A stretch of DNA of 64,000 nt from Phreatobacter sp. (GCF_027532945.1 NZ_JAPZTZ010000028.1:51534-115533); one strand, 5' to 3'. Shown: positions 44,260-54,016, counted from the first letter of the stretch. Numbers and translations: made by a program. The notes: generated from the sequence alone by a model not told the origin.

Positions 44260-45354
44260 TCAGCCGGTCGCGGCGGAGGCCTCGCGAACCTGCCAGAAGC
44301 GCAAGACGCGCATGGCCGTGCCGGAGGTCAGTTTCTGATAGCTGTCGCGCGCCTCCTCAAGGCCCGCGGCAGAGGAGCCGGCACTGCCGTGGCGCGCTGC
44401 CAGCACCGCCTTGACCGTCGGCCAGGACAGGCCGGCGCAGCGGGCGATGATGAGGATCGGGTCCGGCCGGTCGCCGAGGAACAGCCGCTCGACCAGTTCG
44501 ATGGGCACGCCGCTGAGCACCGACAGGGCGCAGAGCGTCTCGTCCGTCTTGCCCTCTTCGGCATAGGCCCGAAGCTCGGCCTCGCCGAGCGCGCCCCGGC
44601 CATGCTGGACGACGATGGCGCGGTGAGTGGCCGTATAGTCGCGGCCGGGGCCTGCCGTGCCCACCGCGATGCGGTCGGCGACGCCGGCGATGGCGCCGGA
44701 CAGATGCACCTTCTCGCGCGGCGAGGAGGAGGCGACGAGGCGCTTCCTCACCTCCTCGCGCGCGGTGGCGAGAATAACGCGGAACAGATAGGGCGGGATG
44801 TCCTTGCGCAGGCCGACGGCCTCCGCCAGCACGTCGTCGCCCTTCGACTTCTCCACCAGCGCATCATAGGTCTTCGGCGAGAAGCGGGCGCCCTCGTTGG
44901 CGGCGACCGAGCGGGCGACGCGGGCATCGCCCCGTTCCACCAGCACATCGGTGACGGTCTCGCCGACCGAGGCACGGCCGGCGATGGCCAGCATGTGCTC
45001 CTGGCTCTTGGTGCGGGCGATATCGGCGAGGATCGTGTCGTCGAGCTGGGCCGAGAGGAGAAGGATCGGTCGGGCGACGTCGATCTCGTCGGCCTGGGCC
45101 AGCGAGCGAAGCACCGTCTTCGGCGCGCTCATCACCGGCGCGAGGCGCTCGGCAAGCTCCTGGCGCACTGCCAGTTCCATGGAATCCGACAGGCGCATGA
45201 TGACGTCGTCGAAGAGCGCGACCTGCTCCTCGGTGAACCGGTCGGCATCATGAAGGAAAAGGTCGGTGACACGGCGCAGCGTCTCGACCCGGCGATGGCT
45301 GGCGCCGCTCGAGAGCGCATCTTCCAATTCGGCGATGATGGAGGCCGGGGGCAT
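44260..45354 (-). CDS. DUF2336 domain protein
   Basis: 364 aa, alpha-helical and soluble, with no membrane segment. Two segments recur in DUF2336 proteins: ELEDALSSGASHRRVETLRR with VTDLFLHDADRFTEEQVALF at the N-terminus, and LRSLAQADEIDVARPILLLS. HEAT-like helical repeats are suggested by the regular pattern of Leu/Ala in residues 1-180. The C-terminal DUF2336 region runs to about residue 330. Family members are common in alphaproteobacteria and have no assigned role. It is convergent with DUF1150. Confidence 0.85.
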   Translation of the reverse strand: MPPASIIAELEDALSSGASHRRVETLRRVTDLFLHDADRFTEEQVALFDDVIMRLSDSMELAVRQELAERLAPVMSAPKTVLRSLAQADEIDVARPILLLSAQLDDTILADIARTKSQEHMLAIAGRASVGETVTDVLVERGDARVARSVAANEGARFSPKTYDALVEKSKGDDVLAEAVGLRKDIPPYLFRVILATAREEVRKRLVASSSPREKVHLSGAIAGVADRIAVGTAGPGRDYTATHRAIVVQHGRGALGEAELRAYAEEGKTDETLCALSVLSGVPIELVERLFLGDRPDPILIIARCAGLSWPTVKAVLAARHGSAGSSAAGLEEARDSYQKLTSGTAMRVLRFWQVREASAATG

Positions 45355-45603
45355 CGCGGATCACAGGTCCCAGACTGCGGCGGATGAACGTCACGGCAGC
45401 CTAGTGCCGGGGCCTTAAGAAGCTGTTGCGGGCGACCGGCGGATCGTGGGGCAAGCGATGAATTCACGCTGCGGAGGGAGGGGCCGGAGGGCTCACGCGA
45501 CCTCCGTCGAACGGCGCTGAAAAAACTCACAGGGTCGCTTGAAGGCGGAAAAGAAATGTGCGAAAGACGCGCTCCTCACGCGGGGCCACCCGCTGGAGAC
45601 CCT
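45355..45603 (+). other. Intergenic region upstream of tRNA-Ala
   Basis: About 250 bp without a supported gene between the DUF2336 start and the hairpins before tRNA-Ala. The DUF2336 promoter (minus) and the tRNA promoter (plus, perhaps TTGAAG near 45539) should be here; I cannot define them with confidence. Confidence 0.4.
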
Positions 45604-45639
45604 GCGGACGGCCCACCGTCCGCATGGCTCGCGAGAGCC
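45604..45639 (+). other. Two tandem hairpins just before tRNA-Ala
   Basis: GCGGACGG - CCCA - CCGTCCGC (45604-45623) and GGCTC - GCGA - GAGCC (45626-45639). Both are perfect and end 5 bp before the tRNA. They could belong to a 5' leader processed by RNase P or could terminate transcription entering from upstream. Confidence 0.5.
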
Positions 45640-45644
45640 GGATT

Positions 45645-45720
<76 letters not shown>

Positions 45721-45826
45721 AATCCTTCCATCTGATACCGCCTCCATCGCAGCACCCTTGCCTTGCACGGCCATGCGCTGATGCGGGCCGGAAAAGGTGC
45801 TAAGTCCGCGCCATGGCGAGGCTGTG

Positions 45827-47053
45827 ATGACGACTCTTTCACCTCCGGCCGGGACGATATCGGCGATCGGCGCGGAGCGGCGGCTCCTGGCGCAGATCTC
45901 GCTCGCCCATTGGGTGAGCCATGTGCACATCATGGTCGTGCCGGCGCTTCTGCCGTTGCTGCCCGGCCATTTCGGCCGCAGCTTCCTCGAGATCGGTGCT
46001 GCACTCACCGTCTTCAATCTCGTCTCGCTGGTGGTCCAGGGCCCGATGGGCCTTGTCTGCGACCGTTTCGGCCATCGCCGGGTTCTCACCGCCGGCCTCG
46101 TGCTGGGCGGGTCGAGCTTCCTCATGCTGGCGGTCATGCCGAGCTATCCGATGCTCATCGTGGCGATGGCGGCGGCGGGCTTGGCCAATGGCGTCTATCA
46201 CCCCGCCGATTACGCGCTGCTCGCCCGCGGCGTGGACGGCACCCGCATGGGCCGCGCCTTCTCCCTCCACACCTTCGCGGGCTATCTCGGCACGGCCATG
46301 GCGCCGGTGCTGCTGCTCGGCACGGCGGCGCTCGCAGGCGTTCCTGCGGCCTTCACCCTCGCCGGCCTTGCCGGTCTCCTCGCGGCGCTGCCGGTAGGTC
46401 TCAGCCGCGAGCCGGCTGTTTCGCCTGCGCCGTCCAAGGCGGCCGGCGACACCAAGGCGAGCGCGCCCCGGCGCCGGCTCATCACCGGCGCGGTGGTGTC
46501 GCTCATGGCCATGTTCATGCTGCTGAGCCTGTCGACCGGCGGCATCTCGTCCTTCTCGGCCTCGGCCCTCGTCATGGGCTATGGCATCGACCTCGCCGGG
46601 GCCAACACGGCGCTTACGCTGTTCCTGTTCATGAGCGCGATGGGTGTGCTGGCAGGCGGCTTCGTCGCCGATCGGACGACGCGGCATGGGCTCGTTGCGG
46701 CGGGCGCCTATCTCTGCACCGCGGTGATCGCCGCGACCCTCGCCGTCACCCAGCCGCCGCTGTTGACAGTGACCGCGATGCTCGGGCTCGCCGGCTTCCT
46801 GTCCGGGATCATCACGCCGTCACGCGACATGCTGGTGCGCGCCGCCGCCCCGAAGGGCTCGGAGGGCGTGGTCTTCGGCATTGTCTCGACCGGCTTCAAC
46901 CTCGGCGGGCTTGTCGGCCCGCTGCTCTATGCGGCGCTGCTCGACCGCAGCCTGCCCACGGCGATCTTCGCCGTCGCGGCCGGCTTCATGCTCTGCACCG
47001 TGGTCCTGACGCTCATCCAGGATCGCCGCAAAAACACGCCCTCACCGGGCTAG
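45827..47053 (+). CDS. MFS transporter, fosmidomycin-resistance-like
   Basis: 408 aa from the ATG at 45827. Twelve predicted membrane segments. ISLAHWVSHVHIMVVPALLP near the N-terminus resembles the Fsr (fosmidomycin resistance) branch; motif A is DRFGHRRVLTAGLVLGG (about 80-96). GLANGVYHPADYALLARGVD and FSLHTFAGYLGTAMAPVLLL are further branch-type segments. The central loop is Ala/Pro/Lys-rich. The substrate cannot be told; drug efflux or organic acid transport are possible. Its 3' end overlaps the end of the small proline-rich ORF by 4 bp. Confidence 0.86.
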   Translation: MTTLSPPAGTISAIGAERRLLAQISLAHWVSHVHIMVVPALLPLLPGHFGRSFLEIGAALTVFNLVSLVVQGPMGLVCDRFGHRRVLTAGLVLGGSSFLMLAVMPSYPMLIVAMAAAGLANGVYHPADYALLARGVDGTRMGRAFSLHTFAGYLGTAMAPVLLLGTAALAGVPAAFTLAGLAGLLAALPVGLSREPAVSPAPSKAAGDTKASAPRRRLITGAVVSLMAMFMLLSLSTGGISSFSASALVMGYGIDLAGANTALTLFLFMSAMGVLAGGFVADRTTRHGLVAAGAYLCTAVIAATLAVTQPPLLTVTAMLGLAGFLSGIITPSRDMLVRAAAPKGSEGVVFGIVSTGFNLGGLVGPLLYAALLDRSLPTAIFAVAAGFMLCTVVLTLIQDRRKNTPSPG

Positions 47054-47220
47054 CCGGCGGGTGGCTCGGAGTCCTTCGTGCCGGGCTTGGGGAACATCCC
47101 CGAGCCCGGGGTCTTGTCGGGATCGATGAGGCCAGGCCGTGCATGCGGTCCCTCGGGGGGCGCAGGGGGCTTGGCCGGTTTTGGCTCGGGCGGGATGGCG
47201 TCAGGGGGCATCTTGCTCAT
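47050..47220 (-). CDS. Small proline-rich hypothetical protein, 56 aa
   Basis: Start ATG at 47220, stop TAG at 47050-47052. It reads MSKMPPDAIPPEPKPAKPPA and then PPEGPHARPGLIDPDKTPGS before GMFPKPGTKDSEPPAG: proline over a quarter of residues, no Cys, no membrane segment. The DPDKTPGSGMFP part resembles a short motif I associate with small alphaproteobacterial proteins of unknown role, but I cannot confirm it. The SD is weak (CAGGGC). It is 40 bp upstream of the end of the P-type ATPase, on the same strand and downstream of it. Confidence 0.5.
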   Translation of the reverse strand: MSKMPPDAIPPEPKPAKPPAPPEGPHARPGLIDPDKTPGSGMFPKPGTKDSEPPAG

Positions 47221-47260
47221 GCCCTGACAATGCCGGGCTCGGTCTCCCTGTTCCCTCGTC

Positions 47261-49123
47261 TCAGCGGATCTCGGCGGGCATCGGGCCGCGGAGCGCGCGC
47301 AGCGCGTTGAGGATCACCGCCACGTCGATCACCTCCTGCAACAGCGCGCCCTGGACCGGCGCGATGAGGCCGAAGGCGGCGGCCACCATGGCCACCAGCG
47401 ACAGGCCGATGCCGGCGACGACGCTCTGGAGTGCAATGGCGCGGGCGCGGCGGGCGATGATGAGCGCTTCCCGCAGCCGCGAGAGCTGGTCCACCAGCAG
47501 CACGACATCGGCGGTTTCGGCAGCGGCGGCCGAGCCCGTCGCGCCCATGGCGAGGCCGATTTCGGCTGCCGCCAGCGCAGGCGCATCGTTGACGCCGTCG
47601 CCCACCATCATCACCGCGCCGTGGCGGCGCTCGGCGATCACCACCGCCACCTTGTCGGCCGGGGTCTGCTCGGAGCGGATCTCGTCCACGGGAAGGTCCG
47701 CCGCGAGCGCCTCGGCGACGCCGGCGCGGTCGCCGGTGGCGAGCACGATGCGCTTCAGCCCCTCGGCGCGCAGCGCATCGAGCAGGGCGTGCGAGCCGGC
47801 GCGCAGCTCGTCCACCATCAGGAAGCCCCCGGCGAGACGGCCATCGACGCTCACCGCGACGACGACGCCGGTGCCGTCGCGCAGGCGGCGGAGGTTGTCG
47901 GCGGCCTCGGCGTCGCCCGAACCGAGATCGGCGCGGGCCGCGGCATAGGCGATGCCGCCGACGCTGACGCGCCGCCCTTCCACCGTAGCCGTCACGCCCT
48001 CGCCCGGTATCTCCTCCGCCGCCTGCGGGACGGCGAGGGCGATGTCCCGCGCCTCCGCCTCGGCGACGAGCCGGCGGGCCAGAACATGCTGCGAGGCCTG
48101 GTCGGCGGAGGCAGCGAGACGCAGCAGCTCGCGCGGCGATATCCCGTCGAAGACCAGCTCCGAGGTGATGCGCGGCCGGCCATGGGTGAGTGTGCCGGTC
48201 TTGTCGAGCACCAGAACGTTGATCCGCGCCAGCGATTCCAGCGCCTTGCCGCCCTTGACGAGGATGCCGCGCGCCGCGGCGCGCGACAGGCCGGCGACGA
48301 GCGCCACCGGCACGGCGAGGATGAGCGGGCAGGGGGTCGCCACCACCAGCACGGCCACCGCGCGGACGGGATCGCCGCTGAGGATATAGGCGGCGATGGC
48401 CAGCGCCACCGTGACGGCCAGGAAGACCATGGCGTAGCGGTCGGCGAGGCGCGACATCGGCGCCTTGGAGGCTTCCGCCGCCGCGACGAGACGGACGATG
48501 CCGGCCAGCGTGCTGTCGCTGGCGAGCCGGTCCGCCCGCATGTCGAAAGGCGCGCCGACATTGATCGAGCCGGAAATGAGCTGTTCGCCATGACGGCGCT
48601 GGGCTGGCACGGATTCGCCGGTGATGGCGGCCTCGTCGATCACAGCGAGATTGCCGAGAACCGTGCCGTCGACGGGAACGGTCTCGCCCTGGCGGATCAG
48701 CAGGCGATTGCCAATAGCGACGGCGTCGAGGCTGACCTCTTCAAGGCCGGCGGAGCCATAGCGGCGGGTGCTGCGCGGGGCGCGGGCGAGGAGGGCCACC
48801 ATGTCGCGGCGGGCGCGGCGCTCGGCGAAGGCCTCGAGGCTCTGGCCGCCAGCATACATGAGGGCGACGACGGCCGCCGCCAGCGTCTCGCCGATGGCCA
48901 GCGCCGCGCTCATGGAGAGCAGGGCGACGACGTCGAGGCCGACCTCGCCGCGCCTGAGGCTGGCGACGATTTCCGCCACGAGCGCGGCGATCACCACGAG
49001 GGTGGCGATCGTGAAGGCTGGCCTCGCGAGATCGGGGGCTCCGAGGGCGGGGGCAGCGAGGCCCACCGCCAGGCCCGTGGCCGGAACGGCGAGCAGGGCC
49101 GTCTTGATCCATCCCGACGCCAT
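47261..49123 (-). CDS. P1B-type metal-transporting ATPase without N-terminal metal-binding domain
   Basis: 620 aa from the ATG at 49123. It has no HMA or His-rich N-terminus. Membrane segments include LLAVPATGLAVGLAAPALGA and FTIATLVVIAALVAEIVASL at the N-terminus; actuator loop AITGESVPAQRR; metal-site segment VVATPCPLILAVPVALVAGL (T-P-C-P in place of C-P-C); phosphorylation site DKTGTLTHG; hinge MMVGDGVNDAPALAAAEIGL; and the final EVIDVAVILNALRAL. The N-domain H-P pair reads SQHVLARR, so the His is kept and the Pro is Val. T-P-C enzymes are linked with Ni/other divalent metals in some groups; the metal here is uncertain. Confidence 0.9.
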   Translation of the reverse strand: MASGWIKTALLAVPATGLAVGLAAPALGAPDLARPAFTIATLVVIAALVAEIVASLRRGEVGLDVVALLSMSAALAIGETLAAAVVALMYAGGQSLEAFAERRARRDMVALLARAPRSTRRYGSAGLEEVSLDAVAIGNRLLIRQGETVPVDGTVLGNLAVIDEAAITGESVPAQRRHGEQLISGSINVGAPFDMRADRLASDSTLAGIVRLVAAAEASKAPMSRLADRYAMVFLAVTVALAIAAYILSGDPVRAVAVLVVATPCPLILAVPVALVAGLSRAAARGILVKGGKALESLARINVLVLDKTGTLTHGRPRITSELVFDGISPRELLRLAASADQASQHVLARRLVAEAEARDIALAVPQAAEEIPGEGVTATVEGRRVSVGGIAYAAARADLGSGDAEAADNLRRLRDGTGVVVAVSVDGRLAGGFLMVDELRAGSHALLDALRAEGLKRIVLATGDRAGVAEALAADLPVDEIRSEQTPADKVAVVIAERRHGAVMMVGDGVNDAPALAAAEIGLAMGATGSAAAAETADVVLLVDQLSRLREALIIARRARAIALQSVVAGIGLSLVAMVAAAFGLIAPVQGALLQEVIDVAVILNALRALRGPMPAEIR

Positions 49124-49199
49124 GACCGCCCCCCGCTGTCGCTGACCTTGGGCTACCAGCGGGGGACGATCCACAAAATGATTCAGGACAAGCCGATGG

Positions 49200-50735
49200 T
49201 CAGCGGGTTGCGGCGAGGTACTGGTCGCGCAGATGGCGCTTCACCAGCTTGCCGGTCGGTGTGCGGGGCAGTTCGGCGAGGAAGTCGATGCTGCGCGGAC
49301 ATTTCAGCGCCGAGAGGCGCGAGCGGCAGAAGGCGATGAGTTTCTCGGCCAGCTCAGGGCCGGCCTCCGCCATGTCGCGCGGCTGGACTGCGGCCTTCAC
49401 CTCCTCGCCCATCTCGGCATTGGGGATGCCGAAGACGGCGACGTCGGCGACGGCGGGATGGAGGATCAGCACATCCTCCGTCTCCTGCGGGTAGATGTTC
49501 ACCCCGCCGGAGATGATCATGTAGGCCTTGCGGTCGGTGAGGTAGAGATAGCCCTCGGCGTCGAGGAAGCCGATGTCGCCAAGCGTCGACCAGCCCTGGT
49601 CGTTGTGGGCGCCGGCGGTCTTGGCGGTGTCGTTGTGATAGGCGAAGGCGGGGCCGCCGGCGAAGTAGACCGCGCCGATCTCCCCGGCCGGCAGTGCCGC
49701 GCCGTCCTCGCCCAGGATCCTGATCGTGCCGACGAAGGGCCGGCCGACACTGCCGCGATGGCCGAGCCATTCGGTGGAGTTGATGACGGTGACGCCGTTA
49801 CCCTCGGTGCCGGCGTAATATTCGAGCAGGATCGGCCCCCACCAGTCGATCATCGCCTGCTTGACGTCGGCAGGGCAGGGGGCCGCCGCATGGACGGCGG
49901 CGCGCAGCGAGCCCATGTCGTAGCGGGTGCGGACCGCGTCGGGCAGTTTCAGCATCCGCACGAACATGGTCGGCACGAGCTGGGCGTGGGTGACGCGGTG
50001 GGCCTCGACGAGGCGCAGGAAGGCCTCGGGGTCGAACTTCTCCATGATGATGGAGGTGCCGCCGAGGGCGGCGACGATCATGTTGAAGCGCAAGGGAGCC
50101 GCGTGATAGAGCGGCGCCGGCGAGAGATAGACGGTGTCCTCGCCCATCCCGCACATGTCCTGGCACAGGACCTTCATCAGCGGCGGCAGCTTCTCGATGG
50201 GCTCGCCCAGGAAGGGCTTCTTGACGCCCTTGGGCCGGCCGGTTGTTCCCGACGAATAGAGCATGTCATAGCCCGTCACCTCGTCGGCGATGGGCGTTTG
50301 CGGCATGGCGGCGCGTTCGGCGTCGAAGTCGCGGAAGCCGGGACGCGCGCCGCGCGCCATGAACAGGGAGAGACCCGGCTGCCCCGCCAGCGGCGCGGCC
50401 TGCTCGGCCGTCTGCGGCGTGACGATGAGGGCCCGCGCGCCGCAATCGCGGACGATGTAGGCGATCTCGTCGGGGGTCAGGTAGCGGCTGATAGCGGTGT
50501 GGTAGATGCCGGTGCGCTGCGCGGCCCAGCACAGCTCCATGAAGGCGATGGAATTCTCCATGATGAAGGCGATGTGGTCGCCGGCCTTCAGCCCCAGCGA
50601 GCGCAGCAGATGGGCGCCCTGGTTGGCGCGATGCTCCAGTTCGCCATAGGTGATGGCCTCGCCCGAGCCGGCCATGCGGTAGGCGATCTTGTTCGGATGG
50701 GCTGCCGCATGGGCGCGCGGATGGGTGGCGTGCAT
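49200..50735 (-). CDS. Acyl-CoA synthetase (AMP-forming), fatty-acid CoA ligase type
   Basis: 511 aa from the ATG at 50735. The P-loop motif A5/A3 YSSGTTGRPKGVKK (about 173-186), A5-type YYAGTEGNGVT, A7 LGDIGFLDAEGYLYLTDRKA and A8 MIISGGVNIYPQETED are complete, and the catalytic Lys lies in RTPTGKLVKRHLRD near the end. It activates a carboxylic acid with ATP and CoA. It follows thiolase, acyl-CoA dehydrogenase and SDR on the same strand, so it may feed a beta-oxidation-like pathway. Confidence 0.92.
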   Translation of the reverse strand: MHATHPRAHAAAHPNKIAYRMAGSGEAITYGELEHRANQGAHLLRSLGLKAGDHIAFIMENSIAFMELCWAAQRTGIYHTAISRYLTPDEIAYIVRDCGARALIVTPQTAEQAAPLAGQPGLSLFMARGARPGFRDFDAERAAMPQTPIADEVTGYDMLYSSGTTGRPKGVKKPFLGEPIEKLPPLMKVLCQDMCGMGEDTVYLSPAPLYHAAPLRFNMIVAALGGTSIIMEKFDPEAFLRLVEAHRVTHAQLVPTMFVRMLKLPDAVRTRYDMGSLRAAVHAAAPCPADVKQAMIDWWGPILLEYYAGTEGNGVTVINSTEWLGHRGSVGRPFVGTIRILGEDGAALPAGEIGAVYFAGGPAFAYHNDTAKTAGAHNDQGWSTLGDIGFLDAEGYLYLTDRKAYMIISGGVNIYPQETEDVLILHPAVADVAVFGIPNAEMGEEVKAAVQPRDMAEAGPELAEKLIAFCRSRLSALKCPRSIDFLAELPRTPTGKLVKRHLRDQYLAATR

Positions 50736-50845
50736 GGACGCGGGACTCCTCTCGGCGGCATTTCCATCAGGCAGCCGGACGCTGCTCTTGGTCCCGGATC
50801 CCGGGCCGTTTGGCGGCGGGGCCGCGCCCCGCCGCGACGCGGGCG

Positions 50846-52006
50846 TCAGAGCGCCTCGACGATGGTGACGTTGGCGATGCCGCCACCCTCGCACATGGTC
50901 TGCAGGCCGTAGCGCTTGCCGCGCGCCTTCAGCGCGTGGATCAGCGTCGCCATGAGCTTGGTTCCCGACGCGCCGAGCGGATGGCCCAGCGCGATCGCGC
51001 CGCCATTGACGTTGAGCTTCGCCGGGTCGGCGCCGGTGTGGCGCAGCCAGGCGAGCGGCACGGGGGCGAAGGCCTCGTTGACCTCGTAGAGGTCGATATC
51101 CTCGATCCGCATGCCGGCGCGCTTCAGCGCCCGGTCGGTGGCCGGCAGCGGCTCCTCCAGCATGATGACGGGATCGCCGGCGGTGACGGTGAGATTGTGA
51201 ATGCGGGCGATGGGCTTCAGGCCGTGGGCCTTGATGGCCTTCTCGTTGGCGATGACGACACCGGAGGCGCCGTCGCAGATCTGGCTGGCATTGGCGGCGG
51301 TGATGACACCGCCCTCGACCAGGGTCTTCACCGAGCCGATGCCCGCGAGGGTCGCGTCGAAGCGGATGCCCTCGTCGCGGCGATGGGCCTCGCCGTCGAC
51401 ATCGACGGCGACGATCTCCCGGTCGAAGGCGCCCGCCTCGGTCGCGGCGATGGCGCGGCGGTGGCTCTCCAGCGCGTAGCGGTCGAGCTCGTCACGGCTG
51501 AAACCGTATTTCTTCGCGATCATCTCGGCGCCGGTGAACTGGCTGAAGCCCTCGACGCCGAAGCGCTGCTGGATGCGCTTCGAGAAGGGACCCTCGCCGA
51601 TGCCGGCCTTGGCGTAGAGGCCGGTGACCGATCCCATGGGCACGCGGGTCATGCTCTCGACGCCGGCGGCGATGACGAGGTCCTGCGTGCCCGACATCAC
51701 CGCCTGGGCGGCGAACTGCATGGCCTGCTGGGAGGAGCCGCACTGGCGGTCGATGGTCACGGCCGGAACGCTCTCGGGGAGCTTCGAGGCCAGCACCATG
51801 TTGCGGCCGACATGGAAGGCCTGCTCGCCGCCCTGGGAGACGCAGCCGACCACCACGTCCTCGATCGCGGAGGGATCGATGCCGGTGCGGTCGACGAGGG
51901 CATTCAGCACCTCGCCGCCAAGATCGGCCGGATGCCAGCCGGCGAGCCTGCCGCCGCGGCGGCCACCGGCCGTGCGCACTGCTTCGACGATATAGGCCTC
52001 GGCCAT
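50846..52006 (-). CDS. Acetyl-CoA C-acyltransferase (thiolase)
   Basis: 386 aa from the ATG at 52006. Thiolase fold with nucleophilic Cys in [20 protein letters not shown] (about residue 89), [20 protein letters not shown] (His motif) and the late catalytic Cys in [28 protein letters not shown] is typical of degradative thiolases. It cleaves 3-ketoacyl-CoA. Third gene of the four-gene beta-oxidation group. Confidence 0.94.
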   Translation of the reverse strand: MAEAYIVEAVRTAGGRRGGRLAGWHPADLGGEVLNALVDRTGIDPSAIEDVVVGCVSQGGEQAFHVGRNMVLASKLPESVPAVTIDRQCGSSQQAMQFAAQAVMSGTQDLVIAAGVESMTRVPMGSVTGLYAKAGIGEGPFSKRIQQRFGVEGFSQFTGAEMIAKKYGFSRDELDRYALESHRRAIAATEAGAFDREIVAVDVDGEAHRRDEGIRFDATLAGIGSVKTLVEGGVITAANASQICDGASGVVIANEKAIKAHGLKPIARIHNLTVTAGDPVIMLEEPLPATDRALKRAGMRIEDIDLYEVNEAFAPVPLAWLRHTGADPAKLNVNGGAIALGHPLGASGTKLMATLIHALKARGKRYGLQTMCEGGGIANVTIVEAL

Positions 52007-52064
52007 GGTCTCATCCTCCCTTGCGGCGGCCGTCCCATGGCGGCCGTCTCGTTGTGTGTGGCGG

Positions 52065-53258
52065 TCAGTTTCGCGCCTGCTTCCAGTCCCGCTTGATCTT
52101 CTTGGCCAGCGACCATTTGTGGACCTCGGTCGGGCCGTCATAGATGCGGAAGGCGCGGATCTCGCGGAACACCCGCTCGACGATGGTGTCGCCGGAGACG
52201 CCCATGCCGCCCATGACCTGGACGCAGCGGTCGGCGATGCGCATCAGCGCCTCGGAGACGGCGACCTTGGCCATGGAGCTCTCGGCCGTGCCGAGCGAGC
52301 CGCCGTCGAGAACGCCGGCGCACCAGTCGATCATCAGCTCGGCCTGTTTCAGGTCGATGAGGTTCTCGGCCAGCATGAAGCCGACCCCCTCGTGGTCGAT
52401 CAGCAGCTTGCCGAAGGCCTCGCGGCGGCAGGCATAGTCGGTGGCGATCTCATGGGCACGGGTGCAGGCGCCGAGCCAGCGCATGCAATGCGACAGGCGG
52501 GCCGGCGACAGGCGCACCTGGGCATATTTGAAGCCCTCGCCGCTGGCGCCGAGCATCTGGTCGGCGGGGACGCGCAGATTGTCGATGGCGATGATGGCGT
52601 GGCCGCCCGGCATGGTGCTGTCGATGGTGTCGAGCACCCGCTCGATGCGGATGGCCGGGTCCGGCAGGTCGACGAGGAACATGCAGGCGCCGTCGTCGGA
52701 CTTCGCCATGACGATGCCGACCTTGGCGCCCTCGGCGCCGGTGATGAAGGCCTTGCGGCCATTGATCACCCAGTGGTTGCCGTCGAGGCGGCAGGTGGTC
52801 TTCATCATCGAGGGATCGGAACCCGCGCCGCCCTCCATGGCCGGCTCGGTCATGAAGAAGGCCGAGCGGGCGCGGCCCTCGACCAGCGGCTTCAGGAACC
52901 GCTCCTTCTGCGCCTCGGACCCCACCTTGCCGAGCAGGTACATGTTGCCCTCGTCGGGGGCGGCGGTGTTCACCGCCGTCGGCCCAAGGGGCGACAGGCC
53001 GTAGCGGATCAGCACATAGGCCGTCTCGGCCTGGCTCAGATGGTCGCCGTCGTCGAGGATGTGCGGGGTGAGCACGCCGGCGGCCCGCGCCTTCTCGCGC
53101 ATCTCGACGACCATGTCCTCGGAGGGGCCGTGGGGGCCGAGCCGTGAATCGGTCTCGTAGGGCACGATGATCTTGCGGACGAAGGCCTCGACCTTCGCGC
53201 CGATGGCCTTGGCGCGCGGCGTCGCGCCGGCCGGCTCGACCTCGCCGTGGCCGCTCAT
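52065..53258 (-). CDS. Acyl-CoA dehydrogenase
   Basis: 397 aa. FAD-dependent acyl-CoA oxidation to enoyl-CoA. It shows FFMTEPAMEGGAGSDPSMMK (FAD/substrate loop), NHWVINGRKAFITGAEGAKV, LSHCMRWLGACTRAHEIATD and the C-terminal VQVMGGMGVSGDTIVERVFR with RAFRIYDGPTEVHKWSLAKK. The N-terminus and length resemble the ACAD10/11-like branch that acts on long or hydroxylated chains. It overlaps the SDR stop by 4 bp (ATGA). Confidence 0.93.
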   Translation of the reverse strand: MSGHGEVEPAGATPRAKAIGAKVEAFVRKIIVPYETDSRLGPHGPSEDMVVEMREKARAAGVLTPHILDDGDHLSQAETAYVLIRYGLSPLGPTAVNTAAPDEGNMYLLGKVGSEAQKERFLKPLVEGRARSAFFMTEPAMEGGAGSDPSMMKTTCRLDGNHWVINGRKAFITGAEGAKVGIVMAKSDDGACMFLVDLPDPAIRIERVLDTIDSTMPGGHAIIAIDNLRVPADQMLGASGEGFKYAQVRLSPARLSHCMRWLGACTRAHEIATDYACRREAFGKLLIDHEGVGFMLAENLIDLKQAELMIDWCAGVLDGGSLGTAESSMAKVAVSEALMRIADRCVQVMGGMGVSGDTIVERVFREIRAFRIYDGPTEVHKWSLAKKIKRDWKQARN

Positions 53259-54016
53259 TTCGGCGACATCCGGATGGCGCCGTCGAGGCGGATGGTCTCG
53301 CCGTTGAGCATCGGGTTGGCGACGATGGCCTCGACCATCATGGCATACTCGTCCGGGTGGCCGAGGCGCGAGGGGAAGGGCACCTGGGCGCCGAGCGAGT
53401 CCTGCGCCTCCTTCGGCAGCGATCCCATGAGCGGGGTGAGGAAGAGGCCCGGCGCGATGGTGACGATGCGGATGCCGTAGCGGGCGAGCTCGCGGGCGAT
53501 CGGCAGGGTCATGCCGACAATGCCGCCCTTGGAGGCGGCATAGGCGGGCTGGCCGATCTGGCCGTCGAAAGCGGCGACCGAGGCGGTGTTGACGATGACG
53601 CCGCGCTCCTCGCCGATCGGCTCGGCAGTGTGCAGGCGGGCGGCGAATTTCGACAGCACGTTGAACGTGCCGAGGAGGTTCACCTGAATGATCTTGTTGA
53701 ACTCGGCGAGCGGCAGGGGCGAGCCGTCGCGGGCGATGACCTTGGCGGGCGGGCCGATGCCGGCACAGTTGACGCAGATGCGGGCCTTGCCGTGCAGGCC
53801 CTCGGCCTCGGCCAGCGCGGCGTCCACCGCCGCCTCGTCGGTGACGTTCACCTTGACGAAATGGCCACCGATCTCCTTGGCGAGAGCCTGACCCAGATCG
53901 GCGTTGAGGTCGAAGATGGTGACCTTGGCACCGGCCTTGGCGAGCCGCATGGCGGTCGCTCCACCGAGCCCGGATGCGCCCCCGGTGATGATTGCCGCCG
54001 AACCCCGTGCATCCAT
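53255..54016 (-). CDS. Short-chain 3-hydroxyacyl-CoA dehydrogenase (HSD10-like SDR)
   Basis: 253 aa from the ATG at 54016. NAD-binding AAIITGGASGLGGATAMRLA (T-G-x-x-x-G-x-G), FDLNADLGQALAKEIGGHFV, CVNCAGIGPPAK (N-x-A-G), NTASVAAFDGQIGQPAYAAS with K next (Y-x-x-x-K) and PGLFLTPLMGSLPKEAQDSL. The sequence matches type-2 3-hydroxyacyl-CoA dehydrogenase (HSD17B10-like). First gene of the group SDR, acyl-CoA dehydrogenase, thiolase, ligase, so together these can run most of one beta-oxidation cycle. Confidence 0.92.
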   Translation of the reverse strand: MDARGSAAIITGGASGLGGATAMRLAKAGAKVTIFDLNADLGQALAKEIGGHFVKVNVTDEAAVDAALAEAEGLHGKARICVNCAGIGPPAKVIARDGSPLPLAEFNKIIQVNLLGTFNVLSKFAARLHTAEPIGEERGVIVNTASVAAFDGQIGQPAYAASKGGIVGMTLPIARELARYGIRIVTIAPGLFLTPLMGSLPKEAQDSLGAQVPFPSRLGHPDEYAMMVEAIVANPMLNGETIRLDGAIRMSPK

